Part shown: positions 44,808 through 57,737 of the stretch, piece after piece
Layout of the letters: each line of letters starts with the position of its first letter
Position numbering within the stretch: position 1 is the stretch's first letter
Source: Candidatus Eiseniibacteriota bacterium
Lineage (GTDB): Bacteria > Eisenbacteria > RBG-16-71-46 > CAIMUX01
DNA: 64,000 nt
Direction of reading: 5' to 3'
NCBI GenBank assembly: GCA_016712505.1
Contig: JADJQY010000004.1
Span: 682,001 to 746,000 of the forward strand
Translations under genes and position numbers: made by a program
Notes under the pieces: generated by a model
The model's database searches: none
Told to the model about the DNA's origin: nothing
The model's input: only the letters and a program-made list of their open reading frames with translations

Positions 44808-46130
44808 TCAGTGTTTGGTATCGAACTCGTGCTGCAGCTGCGGGGTCGCCCGATGCATGATGTGGATCACCACCCAGTGGAGCCAGATCAGACTCGCGCC
44901 GGTGACCAGGAACAAAATCGCAAAGGTGGTCTGGGGCACTCCGGTGAACTTGTACGCGTAAGCGAACATCGGCGGCAGGAAGAACCCTCCGAGCGCCCCC
45001 AGGAGCCCAACCAGCCCACCGACCGCCCCGACGTCGCGCGGGAAGTACTCCGGAATGTACTTGTAGACCGCAGCCTTGCCGATCCCCATGGCGCAGCCGA
45101 CGACCACGATCAGGGTGGTGAAAAGCCACGGGTTCATGACGAATCGCGCCACGTTCAACTCTCCGCCTGGGGACACCCGCTCGGGTACGTAGAGCACGAT
45201 GTGGCCGTTCGGCGCCGAGAGCAGGGCAAGCGCGAACAGCATGCTGCCGAACACCCAGTACATGATTCTGCGGGCGCCGATGCGATCGGAGAGCCACCCC
45301 CCCAGGGGCCTCAAGAGACTCGCCGGAAAGATGAACAGGGTAGTCAAGAGCGCCGCCTGCTGGAGCGGCAGCCCGAACACGTCCATGTAGTACTTCGGCA
45401 GCCAGACCGAAAGCGCCACGTACGCTCCAAAGACGACGACATAGTACAGACTGAAGCGCCAGACCCGCACCTCGGCGAGGGGGCGAAGTAGCTCCCGCAG
45501 GCTACGCCCCGCGCCCGGAGTGTGATCGTGGCGGGGACTGATCACCCAGATCGCCACCGCCATGGCCAGGCAGGAGATGCCGTAGAGAAACGGCACGAAG
45601 CGCCACCCGCCCGGCACCACACCACCCATCAGCCCCGCCACCGGAACCAGGGTGATCAGGGTTGGCCCGATCAACTTCGTCACCGAGGCACCGACATTTC
45701 CAGCGCCAAACACTCCGAGAGCGAAACCTTGCCGATCCCGCGGGAACCAGGCCGAATTCCAGGCGATCCCGACCGAGAAGGCATTTCCCGCCATCCCCAC
45801 GAGGAAGGCGCAGACCATGAGTTGGGTGAAACTCTGCGCCCCCGCGACCATGAAGCACGGAATCGCGGTCAGCCCGACCAGCCCACTGAGCAACTTCCGA
45901 CCTCCGAAGCGGTCGGTCCACAGCCCGAAGGTGAGTCGCCAGATCGAACCATTCAAGATCGCGATCGCGGTCAGCCAGCCGAACTGGACGTCGGTCAGCC
46001 CGAATTCCTTCCGGATCGGGATGCCGAGTACGCCGAACATCAGCCAGACCGCGAACATCAGCGTAAATGCGAGCGTCGACAGGGTCAGAATCGTGTTGCG
46101 CTGGGCCGGCGTCGCCTCGTGACTCACCAT
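44808..46130 (-). CDS. narK: NarK-type nitrate/nitrite transporter (NarK1-like)
   Basis: 440 residues, 12-TM MFS protein of the nitrate/nitrite porter group. Nitrate signatures: GVFGAGNVGASVTKLIGP in TM5 and GLVGLLGALGGFFLPP in TM11. Arg residues in TM2 and TM8 (SIWRLTFG, SLLRPLGG) fit the substrate-binding pair of NarK. It is the last gene of the operon, 45 bases after the other porter, with GGGAGG before ATG 46130. With a cytoplasmic NarG it would bring nitrate in, by proton symport or nitrite exchange; the NarK1/NarK2 assignment is by resemblance. Confidence 0.92.
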   Translation of the reverse strand: MVSHEATPAQRNTILTLSTLAFTLMFAVWLMFGVLGIPIRKEFGLTDVQFGWLTAIAILNGSIWRLTFGLWTDRFGGRKLLSGLVGLTAIPCFMVAGAQSFTQLMVCAFLVGMAGNAFSVGIAWNSAWFPRDRQGFALGVFGAGNVGASVTKLIGPTLITLVPVAGLMGGVVPGGWRFVPFLYGISCLAMAVAIWVISPRHDHTPGAGRSLRELLRPLAEVRVWRFSLYYVVVFGAYVALSVWLPKYYMDVFGLPLQQAALLTTLFIFPASLLRPLGGWLSDRIGARRIMYWVFGSMLFALALLSAPNGHIVLYVPERVSPGGELNVARFVMNPWLFTTLIVVVGCAMGIGKAAVYKYIPEYFPRDVGAVGGLVGLLGALGGFFLPPMFAYAYKFTGVPQTTFAILFLVTGASLIWLHWVVIHIMHRATPQLQHEFDTKH

Positions 46131-46175
46131 ATCCTCCCCTCCTCCCGGCGTGTTACCCCTCGCCTCGGCGCCCGA

Positions 46176-47537
46176 CTAGCACGGCGCCTCGGCGCCGGGC
46201 CGGTCGTAGAACCACCAGGTCAGCCCCAGACAGGTCAGGTAGAAGACGAGGAACTGGACTAGCGCGGTCTGGGGCGCACCGGCTTTGATCGCGTTCCCGA
46301 AGACGATCGGGATGATGAAGCCGCCGTACGCCCCGATGGCCGAACTGAAGCCCAAGATGGCGCTCGCCTCCCGGGTTGCGCCTAGTCGCGCCGACTCCTC
46401 GCTTCCACCTCGCAGCGCGGCCTCGCGCATCTTCAGGTTGAGGAAGATCACCGGGATCATCTTGAAGGTCGAAGCGTTGCCCACTCCGGTGGTGATGAAC
46501 AGGAGCAGAAACATGCTGAAGAACCCGGCGAAGGAGTGCGCGGCGAGGAAGTAGAGCACGCCGCCAACCGCCGCGATCATGGCGACGAAGTTCCAGAGAG
46601 TCACCCTGGCGCCGCCGAATCGATCCGCCAGGACTCCTCCGATCGGTCGAGCCAGAGCGCCCACCAGCGGCCCCAGGAACGCGAACTGGAGGGGATCGAC
46701 CTGAGTGAAGATCGTCTTGATTAGTTTCGGAAAGGCGGCCGAGTATCCAATGAACGATCCGAATGTCCCCAGATAGAGCCAGCACATGATCCAGTTGTGC
46801 TTGCGGCCGAACACCACCGCCTGATCACGGAACGAAGCACGCGCCACATCCAGATTGTTCATGCCGAAGAATGCCGCCACGGTCACGACCACGATCATCG
46901 GCACCCAGACCAGGCCGGCATTTTGCAGCCAGAGCGACTTGCCCCCGGCCGTCACCTGAGCCTCGCCGCCGAGCACGCCGAAGAGCGGCATCGCGATCAC
47001 GATCGGAACGAGGAACTGCATCACGCTGACCCCGAGATTTCCCAGACCGGCATTCAGGCCAAGCGCCGTTCCCTTCAGCCGCTTGGGAAAGAACGGGTTG
47101 ATGTTCGCCATGCTGGAGGCGAAGTTCGCCCCCCCGAAGCCGCAGAGCAAGGCGAGCACGACAAACGTACCGTAGTTGGTTTCCGGATTGCGTACCGCCG
47201 CTGCGATTCCCAGGACCGGGATCAAGAGCGACGCCGTGCTCAGCACGGTCCAGTTGCGCCCCCCGAAGATCGGCACCGTGAAGGAGTACGCGATGCGCAT
47301 CGTTGCGCCAGTCAGAGCAGGCAGGGCAGTGAGCCAGAACTCTTGCTGCTCCGTGAACTGGAATCCGATGACCTTGAGCTTCACCACCACCACGCTCCAG
47401 ACCATCCAGACCGCGAAGGCGAGGAGCAGCGCCGGAATCGAAATCCAGAGATTTCGATTGGCAACCTGCTTTCCGCCCCGCTCCCAGAACTCGGTCTCCT
47501 CCGGCCGCCAGTCCCCGATCCGAACCCCGCTCATCAC
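46176..47537 (-). CDS. narK: NarK-type nitrate/nitrite antiporter (NarK2-like)
   Basis: 453 residues, 12 TM. It contains NAGLGNLGVSVMQFLVP (TM5 nitrate signature), SSAIGAYGGFIIP (TM11 signature), and Arg in TM2 (ATMRIAYS) and TM8 (ALARPIGG). The longer N-terminus (DWRPEETEFWERGGK) is typical of the NarK2/NarU branch. Some denitrifiers fuse the two porter types into one protein; here they are adjacent separate genes. The start overlaps the cytochrome c stop by four bases (ATGATGAG). Confidence 0.92.
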   Translation of the reverse strand: MMSGVRIGDWRPEETEFWERGGKQVANRNLWISIPALLLAFAVWMVWSVVVVKLKVIGFQFTEQQEFWLTALPALTGATMRIAYSFTVPIFGGRNWTVLSTASLLIPVLGIAAAVRNPETNYGTFVVLALLCGFGGANFASSMANINPFFPKRLKGTALGLNAGLGNLGVSVMQFLVPIVIAMPLFGVLGGEAQVTAGGKSLWLQNAGLVWVPMIVVVTVAAFFGMNNLDVARASFRDQAVVFGRKHNWIMCWLYLGTFGSFIGYSAAFPKLIKTIFTQVDPLQFAFLGPLVGALARPIGGVLADRFGGARVTLWNFVAMIAAVGGVLYFLAAHSFAGFFSMFLLLFITTGVGNASTFKMIPVIFLNLKMREAALRGGSEESARLGATREASAILGFSSAIGAYGGFIIPIVFGNAIKAGAPQTALVQFLVFYLTCLGLTWWFYDRPGAEAPC

Positions 47538-48217
47538 TTCCCCCTCGTGGTGGTCTCGCCATCCTCCGGACGACGCGCCAAGATCTCGAAGCCATCGAGC
47601 AGGTGCTTCAGACCCCAGAGTCCAAGCACCGTTGCCGCGAAGGTCAGAACGATCTGCCAGGCATACCGACCGAGGTTGTGCCGGAAGAGGCGAATCGGGT
47701 CTCCATCCGAGTCGATCAGCGGGTGCGTTCCGTCCCGATACTCCTCCGCATCCTCGATCCCGTCCGCATCCAGATCGCTACCGGCGGGCAGCGCGCCGGC
47801 CAACTCCTGGGGCGCAAGCCGCAGCTCCAGGATCCGAGCCTTGCCCACCACGTTCAGAATGTGGTTCCCGAATGCATTCAAGATCGGGCTCTCCACCCCC
47901 GCGCCCGGTTGCAGAGCCGCGCGGGCCCGTCCGAGCTGCTCCAGTTCGGAAGGACTGAGACGACCGATCTGTCCCAGTCCGGTCCCCTCCGGACCGTCCG
48001 CGCTGGTGTGGCAGTAGGCGCAGTTCACCGCGCGACCGGTGTTCAGGACCAGCGATCGCTGGTACTCCGGGTGGGCCGCCGCCGTCCGGGACAAGAGCAG
48101 GGCAAGCATCACCCCAACCGCCGCTCCCAGCTCGCCGCCGACCCGTTTCCTTCCAACCCACACCTTTCGCGGCCGGTCATCCCGCCGCCCCGACGACCAT
48201 TCCGAGATCCTGTGCAT
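47534..48217 (-). CDS. Membrane-anchored monohaem cytochrome c
   Basis: 227 residues. An N-terminal export signal (ELGAAVGVMLALLLSRTAAA) follows a basic leader, then one haem site (NCAYCH) near 67, a Met-poor middle region with a calcium-like DLDADGIEDAEE loop, and a C-terminal TM helix (IVLTFAATVLGLWGLKHLL). Following cytochrome b, it probably takes electrons from the Rieske centre, serving as the cytochrome c1/f of this complex. Start ATG 48217 is preceded by AAGGA and lies four bases after the cytochrome b stop. Confidence 0.85.
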   Translation of the reverse strand: MHRISEWSSGRRDDRPRKVWVGRKRVGGELGAAVGVMLALLLSRTAAAHPEYQRSLVLNTGRAVNCAYCHTSADGPEGTGLGQIGRLSPSELEQLGRARAALQPGAGVESPILNAFGNHILNVVGKARILELRLAPQELAGALPAGSDLDADGIEDAEEYRDGTHPLIDSDGDPIRLFRHNLGRYAWQIVLTFAATVLGLWGLKHLLDGFEILARRPEDGETTTRGK

Positions 48218-48221
48218 GCTC

Positions 48222-49322
48222 TCAGTCCTTGAAGAGGTGATAGACCTGCTCGCCGAAGACGGTCATGACGACGAGGTAGAGCGCGGCCAAAAGGGCCAGG
48301 AGACGCAGGGTTCGCCGGTTGGTATCGCGGAAGATCCACGGGGCGCCGATCAGGACGCCACCGAGCACTCCCTGCGCCAGCAGCACGACCCAGAACGGCA
48401 GCAGTTCCAGCGGGTAGTAGACCCAGAAGAAGTACCACTCCGGCTTGATACCGTCCGGAGTCGAGCCGTTGGGATTGAACGGCTCGAACAGTGGATAGGT
48501 AAAGAGCGACTCGAACGGGAGGCAGGTGCCGAGCAGGAAGAGCACCATGAAGGCCAGCCCCCAGAGCTGCAGGTCCTTGAGGAAGAAGGTCGGGAAGAAC
48601 TTCTCCTTTCGCCGTGGCGTCTCGTCCACGCCCGCGCTCATTCCGTGCAGCTGAACCGAGAGCAGATGGAGCCCCAAGATGCCCGCCATGGTCAGCGGCA
48701 AGAGGATGACGTGCAGGGAGAAGAAGCGGCTCAGGGTCGCCTGTCCCACGGTCGCCTCTCCCTGAATGGTCTCGCGGATCAGGCGGGGCCACTCCGCCAG
48801 CGCCCCCGGAAGGTAGGCACCCAACTCTTCGATGGTCTGGAGTCCGATCTTGGTCGCGTTGACCGCGATCTGATGCCAGGGAAGCAGGTAGCCCGAGAAT
48901 CCGAAGGCCAGGGTCACGGCAAAGAGCAGTACCCCACTGACCCAGGTCAGCTCGCGCGGCTTGACGAACGCCTTCATGCCGAAGGTGGTCAGCAGATGCA
49001 CGAAAACCGCGGCGATCATGAGCGAGGATGCCCAGGCGTGGGTATTGCGTACCAGCCCCCCACCCGGCACATGAAGCGTCAGGTGCTCCACCGACGCGTG
49101 GGCGTCGCTCACCGTCGGCTGGTAGTAGAAGAGCAACATCAGACCGGTCACGACCTGCACGATGAAGAAGAACAGCGCCAGTCCGCCCAGGTAGTAGGCC
49201 CAGGAAAGGCGGTGGATCGGCACTTCCTTCTTCTGCACCATGGAGTCGAAGTTCATCTTCTCCACCGGAAGCCTTTCCCCGACCCAGGCCTCGACTCCTC
49301 TCGTTCCCTCGCTCGACTTCAT
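48222..49322 (-). CDS. Cytochrome b of a bc-type complex
   Basis: 366 residues with about eight TM segments. Haem ligands are H95/H109 and H204/H219. The second pair is 15 apart, as in cytochrome b6 rather than mitochondrial cytochrome b. The quinol-site motif PEWY is present (KPEWYFFWVYYPLE), so the protein joins b6-like and subunit-IV-like halves. With the Rieske domain of the preceding gene and the following cytochrome c it would form a quinol:cytochrome c oxidoreductase. AGGAG lies before ATG 49322, 25 bases after the NarI-Rieske stop. Confidence 0.93.
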   Translation of the reverse strand: MKSSEGTRGVEAWVGERLPVEKMNFDSMVQKKEVPIHRLSWAYYLGGLALFFFIVQVVTGLMLLFYYQPTVSDAHASVEHLTLHVPGGGLVRNTHAWASSLMIAAVFVHLLTTFGMKAFVKPRELTWVSGVLLFAVTLAFGFSGYLLPWHQIAVNATKIGLQTIEELGAYLPGALAEWPRLIRETIQGEATVGQATLSRFFSLHVILLPLTMAGILGLHLLSVQLHGMSAGVDETPRRKEKFFPTFFLKDLQLWGLAFMVLFLLGTCLPFESLFTYPLFEPFNPNGSTPDGIKPEWYFFWVYYPLELLPFWVVLLAQGVLGGVLIGAPWIFRDTNRRTLRLLALLAALYLVVMTVFGEQVYHLFKD

Positions 49323-49347
49323 CGCGTACTCCTGTTCTCGCCCGGCA

Positions 49348-50661
49348 TCACGCCACTGCGGGTCGAGTGATGTAGAGGGTGCAGGTGGCCAACAGCTGGG
49401 GGTCGGTGACCCCTCTCACATCTCCTCCGGGCGCCTTCGAGGTCACCACGCTGCCGCTGCCGTCGAGCAACGCCCACCCCAGCTCGGGTAGCGGCAGCTT
49501 GGCCGGAGCCCCGGCATTCGGCTGACCGGTCTTGACGTCGAAGTAGGACACGTGACAGGGGCAAAGGATTCGGCCGTCGGCATCGATGTCGCTCCCCACG
49601 GTGCATCCGAGGTGCGTGCACTTCGCCGAGCGCAGGATGGGCAGGCCGTCGGCCCCACGAAACGCCAGCCCCGGAGCCATGGCGTAGTCGATGAAGTACT
49701 TCCCTTTCTGCTCCGACAGCTCGGCGTAGGGCGCGACGAGGATCAGGGCGCTCCGTTCGCGCTCCAGCTCCAGTGCACGCTCTTCAGCCGTCTGCTGCAG
49801 CCGCACCAGCTTCTTCTGCAGAAGCTCGGTCTCGGCCTCTGGGTCGGGGGCCGGACCGCGAAAGTAGTTGGCCGCCTTCTCTGACACACCCAGCGCCAGC
49901 AATGCCCCCGCCCCTGCGACTCCCACCGATCCCTTGAGGAAGGCCCGTCGGCTGTCGGCCACCCGCAGCTGCTCCACCGCGTGGCGCTGCCGCCGCACGC
50001 CGGCCCAGTTCACCAGTTGCGGCGCTCGCCAGAGGTAGTCCAGGGGCACCGAAACGATGTGGACCAGACGGGTGAAGGGAAAGAGCAGGAGCAGCAGCCA
50101 GGCGCCGATCAAGTGCAGCTTGAACAGGATGGGAAAGTCGACCACGTAAGCGAGATCGGGCCGGAAGGTGACCAGTCCCCACAGATACGGCACCACCGTG
50201 CCCGTGGCCCACACCGCACCGTGCCCGATCCGGAGGGAACTCACCAGGCCTAGCCCTACTTGCGCGATCAGGAGGAGAACCACGATCAGATCCGCCGTCG
50301 TGGTCACCGCCTGAACGTGGCGCGACCGAATCCGCCGCACCAGGAGCAGGATCAAACCCACCAGGGAGAGCAGGGCGGCCGCCATTCCGCCGACCTCCAC
50401 CAACAGTAGGATCGCGGGGACGCTCACCAGCGCCGCCCAGAAGCCGGGCAACAACAGGGTGAACAGGTGCCCCAGGAGCACGATCAGAATGCCGACGTGC
50501 CAGGCCCCCGATCCGAGCCGCAACTGCCGCGACTCGAGGAACTGGGAGGATCGCGCCGAGAAGCTGAATCGATCCTGACGATAGCGCCACATCCCACCGG
50601 CAATCGCACCGATCAAGGCCGCGTAGGGCAGTCCAATCATGAGGAAGAGATCAAGCACCAC
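49348..50661 (-). CDS. narI: Fusion of nitrate reductase gamma subunit (NarI) and Rieske iron-sulfur protein
   Basis: 437 residues. Residues 1-225 are NarI with five TM helices; predicted haem b ligands H55, H65, H183 and H201 match E. coli NarI H56/H66/H187/H205 almost exactly in spacing. A twin-arginine motif (SRRAFLKG, near 236-243) and a hydrophobic helix follow, then a coiled stretch (280-310), then a Rieske domain with CTHLGC (C348, H350, C353) and CPCH (C367, C369, H370). Topology fits: the NarI C-terminus is cytoplasmic, where a Tat signal would start, putting the Rieske domain outside. One unbroken frame; two adjacent GTG starts (50661, 50658) follow GGAGG, overlapping the narJ end by 11 bases. 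Confidence 0.93.
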   Translation of the reverse strand: MVLDLFLMIGLPYAALIGAIAGGMWRYRQDRFSFSARSSQFLESRQLRLGSGAWHVGILIVLLGHLFTLLLPGFWAALVSVPAILLLVEVGGMAAALLSLVGLILLLVRRIRSRHVQAVTTTADLIVVLLLIAQVGLGLVSSLRIGHGAVWATGTVVPYLWGLVTFRPDLAYVVDFPILFKLHLIGAWLLLLLFPFTRLVHIVSVPLDYLWRAPQLVNWAGVRRQRHAVEQLRVADSRRAFLKGSVGVAGAGALLALGVSEKAANYFRGPAPDPEAETELLQKKLVRLQQTAEERALELERERSALILVAPYAELSEQKGKYFIDYAMAPGLAFRGADGLPILRSAKCTHLGCTVGSDIDADGRILCPCHVSYFDVKTGQPNAGAPAKLPLPELGWALLDGSGSVVTSKAPGGDVRGVTDPQLLATCTLYITRPAVA

Positions 50662-51322
50662 CCACCTCCGTCACTCCGCAACCGCTCCCGGCCAGGGCGC
50701 AGCCCGACGGTTCCCTCGCATCGACCGGGAGCGGCGCCGCCCCCACTCCCGGAAACCACGCCTCGAGCACCGCCTCGACCAGTGCCAACAACTCCCCGTA
50801 GTCATGTCCGCCCGGGAGCGTCGCACGCATGCGCCCAATCGCCCCCAGCAGACAGAAATGGACCAGTTCCCGCGCCTCCTCCGGATCACTTCCCGCGAGG
50901 AACCGGAGCATCGGACCGAGGTGATCCGGTAACTCTGCTCCCCAATCGAAGCTCCGCTCTTGCATGCGACCGCGCAGCGCGGCCAAGAACGCTGCCCGCT
51001 TGAAGTTCTCCTCACCGAAGAGATGGGCACTCACATAGGGCACGCAGACCGCACCCAGCTCGAAGGTCGCGATGTAGCTCTCTTCTCGCTCCGCGGTCGC
51101 TCGGCCAGCGACCTGCCCTCGAACCTCACGCATCCGCACGGTGAGCGCGTCACTCCCCATATCCACCACCGCAGCTTCCGCCCGGTCCCAAGCCAGTGGA
51201 TCGATCGCCGTCGGGTACTCGAACAGGTAGGAGAGCCCGGAGAGCACCGCCGCCGCGCCCGCCCGATCGGAACTCACTTCGTCCCCCCCCTCCGGATCGC
51301 CGTTGATCGGCCCGCGGTTCAT
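50651..51322 (-). CDS. narJ: NarJ, nitrate reductase assembly chaperone
   Basis: 223 residues, TorD/NarJ family. It shows LSYLFEYP near 30, the conserved TFELG segment (ESYIATFELG) near 85, and a helical C-terminal half. NarJ binds the N-terminus of NarG and directs molybdenum cofactor and FeS insertion. It overlaps narH by four bases (51319-51322) and narI by 11. The tail is Cys-rich (SGCALAGSGCG), which is unusual but short. Confidence 0.93.
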   Translation of the reverse strand: MNRGPINGDPEGGDEVSSDRAGAAAVLSGLSYLFEYPTAIDPLAWDRAEAAVVDMGSDALTVRMREVRGQVAGRATAEREESYIATFELGAVCVPYVSAHLFGEENFKRAAFLAALRGRMQERSFDWGAELPDHLGPMLRFLAGSDPEEARELVHFCLLGAIGRMRATLPGGHDYGELLALVEAVLEAWFPGVGAAPLPVDAREPSGCALAGSGCGVTEVGGA

Positions 51323-52826
51323 CCCGACCTCCGTCCGCTCCGCCGCACCTCACCCTCGTACGGCCCGTACCCGGTGCAGCCCTTGCACAGCTCGGGACTG
51401 CAGGCCGGCTCCAGCGCTTCCTCCCGTTGCAGGGGCGGCAGAACGTACCGCTCGTACTGAGTCGGGAGCGCCGTCATGGCGTAGATCGCTTCGGCCTCGT
51501 CTGGCGTCATCGCCGCTTCCCGGAGAACCCGCTGGACCTGGTCAGGATCGAGATCCTTCACCCCCTGCCACCGCTTGTACCAGCGCACTGCCATGAGCTT
51601 GCGCAGCGCTGCCTCGACCACTTCGGTGTTCCCCGCGCCGAACAACGCAGCCAGGTACTTGATCGGAAGCCGGGCCTGCTCCAGACCGGCGAACAGTCCC
51701 TCGGCGCGATGGGCGTAGATCCCCTGCGCCGCCTGACCCATGACCGGAAGCAGCGGTGGCACATAGAACAGCATCGGCATGGTGCGATACTCGACGTGCA
51801 GCGGCAGAGCCAGCTTCCACTCCATGACGTACTTCCAGACCGGCGAGTTCTGCGCCGCCTCGATGAACTCCTCGCTGATCCCATTGGCTCGCGCCCCGGC
51901 CAGAACCTGTGGATCCCGCGGGTCGAGCAGTGCGGTGCGCTGCGACTCGACCAAGGCCCGCTCCGGCACCTTCATCGCGGCAGGCACCCTCTCGGCGTCG
52001 TAGAACAGGACTCCCAGGTAACGGATGCGGCCCACGCAGGAGTGGAAGCAGGCTGGCGGTTGCCCGGTCTCGAGTCGGGGAAAGCAGAGGATGCACTTCT
52101 CCGACTTTCCGGTCTTCCAGTTGTAATAGATTTTCTTGTACGGGCAGGCGCTGACGCAGGCACGCCAGCCCCGGCACTTCTCCTGGTTGATCAGGACGAT
52201 GCCGTCTTCGCCCCGCTTGGAGATCGCGCCCGAGGGGCAGGCCGCAACGCAACTCGGGTTGGCGCAGTGGTTGCAGATGCGGGGCAGGTAGAACATGGTC
52301 AGGCGTTCGATCTCGAACAACTGCTCCCGCTCTTCCGGGGTCAAGGCATCGAGATTGAGGTCTTTCTCCGCGTAGAGGGGTGAGCCCGAGAGGTCATCGT
52401 CCCAGTTTGGACCCGACTGAATGTCGATCGGCTCCCCGGTGATCTGGGACAACGGCATCGCGGTCGGTTGGTCGTCTCCCAGCGGTGCGTTGAAAAGGTT
52501 CTGATAGTCGTAGGTCCAAGGTTCGTAGTAGTCCTCGAGAGTCGGCTGATTCGGGTTGTAGAACAGCTTGAGGAACAGGTCGGCCTTGCCCTGCGACCTG
52601 AGCTTCAGGTCACCGGTTCCGTCCCACCGCCAACCTCCCTGGAAGTTGAGCTGGTCCTCCCAGCGATGCGGATATCCCGTCCCGGGTTTGGTCTCCACGT
52701 TGTTCCACCACATGTAGTCCGCGCCCGGACGATCGGTCCACACGTTCTTGCAGGCCACGCTGCAGGTGTGACACCCAATGCACTTGTCCAGGTGGAACAC
52801 CATCGCGACATGCGCGCGCACATCCA

Positions 52827-52827
<1 letters not shown>
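51319..52827 (-). CDS. narH: NarH, nitrate reductase beta subunit (FeS)
   Basis: 502 residues, usual NarH length. Four ferredoxin-type cysteine clusters are visible: CIGCHTCSVAC near 17, CNHCANPSCVAACP near 185, CRGWRACVSACPYKK near 218 and CILCFPR...CFHSCVG near 245. The Trp in CRGWRAC marks the [3Fe-4S] site as in E. coli NarH. It carries electrons from the NarI haems to NarG. The ATG overlaps the narG stop (ATGA at 52827). Confidence 0.97.
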
Positions 52828-56456
<3,629 letters not shown>

Positions 56457-56457
56457 G

Positions 56458-57255
56458 CTATCCCTCCCTTCCGGTACGTACCGAACCGCGACGGCGACGT
56501 CCGCGTGCGAAGTAGGCCGCCAGACCCGCAAAGGCCAGCGCGGCCCCGCCCCCGGCCAGCGCGAAGAGCGGCGGCGCGGACGTGCGGGTCGGGGGCGAGA
56601 CCGGGGCGGCCAGGAACTCCGCCAGGTGGGACGCCTCCTGCGCGGTAATCGGATGAAGACGGTAGTGCGGCGCCATCACCTTGTACCCGGCGCCGGCGAT
56701 CCCCGAGGCGAGCGGCGTCTTGCCCAGTCGGACGGCGGCGTCAGTCAGGTCCGGACCGAGCCCTCCCCCGGTGCCCCCGAAGCGGTGACAGGCCGCGCAG
56801 GCCAGGCCACCGTTCTCCAGCCGCTGCTCCCCGCGGAAGATCCGCCCTCCGATCCGCGCATCTGCTGGGGCCAGGCTCTTGGCGAACTGCGCCCGGATTC
56901 GCTCCTCCTGCACGGCCAGCCGCGATTTCGCCTCCGTCGATTGCAGGAACTCGGTCAGCCCGGTGAGGTCCGCTTCGCTCAGCGGTCCGACGTTCTTCTC
57001 CATCCGCTTGATGGCGGCTCGAAGCTGTTCCTGCGGCCAGGTCACCACGTGTGACAGGGCCGGCCCATTCAGCTTTGCTCCCTCGAGGCGATGGCATCCG
57101 GAGCAGGCGGTCACATAGCGACGAGCCCCTGGATCTTCCCGAACCACTTCAGCCGCCGTCGAGTCGACCTCCGCCCCAGACACAGGCTGCGGCGCCGTGA
57201 GCCTCGAGACCGCGATCCCCATCGCCAGTAGCCAGGCTCCGAATCGAGGTTTCAC
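56458..57255 (-). CDS. Membrane-anchored dihaem cytochrome c (NarC-like)
   Basis: 265 residues: signal segment (AWLLAMGIAVSRL), two haem c sites (CSGCH 51-55 and CAACH 153-157) in two cytochrome c folds, and a C-terminal TM anchor (LFALAGGGAALAFAGLAAYF) followed by a basic tail. Position directly before narG resembles narC of Thermus-type operons, where a cytochrome c serves the nitrate reductase complex. GTG 57255 overlaps the Rrf2 stop (GTGA) and has GGAG seven bases upstream. The frame is open to 57438, but that part is His/Arg-rich and overlaps the regulator. Confidence 0.88.
   Translation of the reverse strand: MKPRFGAWLLAMGIAVSRLTAPQPVSGAEVDSTAAEVVREDPGARRYVTACSGCHRLEGAKLNGPALSHVVTWPQEQLRAAIKRMEKNVGPLSEADLTGLTEFLQSTEAKSRLAVQEERIRAQFAKSLAPADARIGGRIFRGEQRLENGGLACAACHRFGGTGGGLGPDLTDAAVRLGKTPLASGIAGAGYKVMAPHYRLHPITAQEASHLAEFLAAPVSPPTRTSAPPLFALAGGGAALAFAGLAAYFARGRRRRGSVRTGREG
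56462..56469 (-). promoter_or_regulatory. Ribosome binding site that sets the narG start
   Basis: AGGGAGGG on the minus strand, five bases before GTG 56456, overlapping the last codons of the cytochrome c gene. Confidence 0.75.
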
Positions 57256-57737
57256 TGGCGACTCCGTTTCCCGGCCGGCGGGCCGATGTGCAGGAGAATG
57301 GGGTGCATGATGCAGGCCGTGTTTCGCACCGGGCCGGTGCCCGGGCCGGGATCGGTCGCGATGTCGGCCAGGGACCAACGAGTGAGCGTGTCGAGCATCG
57401 CCCGATGCAGGGCGTACATCGCGTGATGGAACTGACACAGGAGCGGATCGGGCAGGCTGGAAGAGCAGTAGTCGCCCAGGACCGGCCCCTGCAGCGCCTG
57501 CACCACCTCGAGCAGGGTGATCTCGCGCGGTTTACGGCTCAGGGTGACGCCCCCCTTCACCCCCCGGTGGGCCGAGAGGATTCCGGCTCGCACCAGCTGG
57601 CCGGTCACCTTCGCGAGGTAACTCGGAGAGCAGTGCAGTGCCGCGGCGATCACCCGCGGAGACGTCGGTTCATCATCTCCCCGCAGCGCGAGATAGAGGA
57701 GGGTCTGCAGTCCGGTTCTGGTCGTCTTGGTCAACAT
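57252..57737 (-). CDS. Rrf2-family transcriptional regulator of the nitrate operon
   Basis: 161 residues. A winged helix occupies residues 1-80 (AALHCSPSYLAKVTGQLVRAG, RGVKGGVTLSR), with the Rrf2 helix and cysteines C91, C101 and C142 placed like the FeS ligands of IscR/NsrR, though spaced differently. As first gene of the nar operon it is likely a redox, NO or oxygen sensor controlling it. The 15-base inverted repeat about 35 bases upstream may be its operator. The C-terminal 20 residues are Pro/Arg-rich. Confidence 0.9.
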   Translation of the reverse strand: MLTKTTRTGLQTLLYLALRGDDEPTSPRVIAAALHCSPSYLAKVTGQLVRAGILSAHRGVKGGVTLSRKPREITLLEVVQALQGPVLGDYCSSSLPDPLLCQFHHAMYALHRAMLDTLTRWSLADIATDPGPGTGPVRNTACIMHPILLHIGPPAGKRSRQ

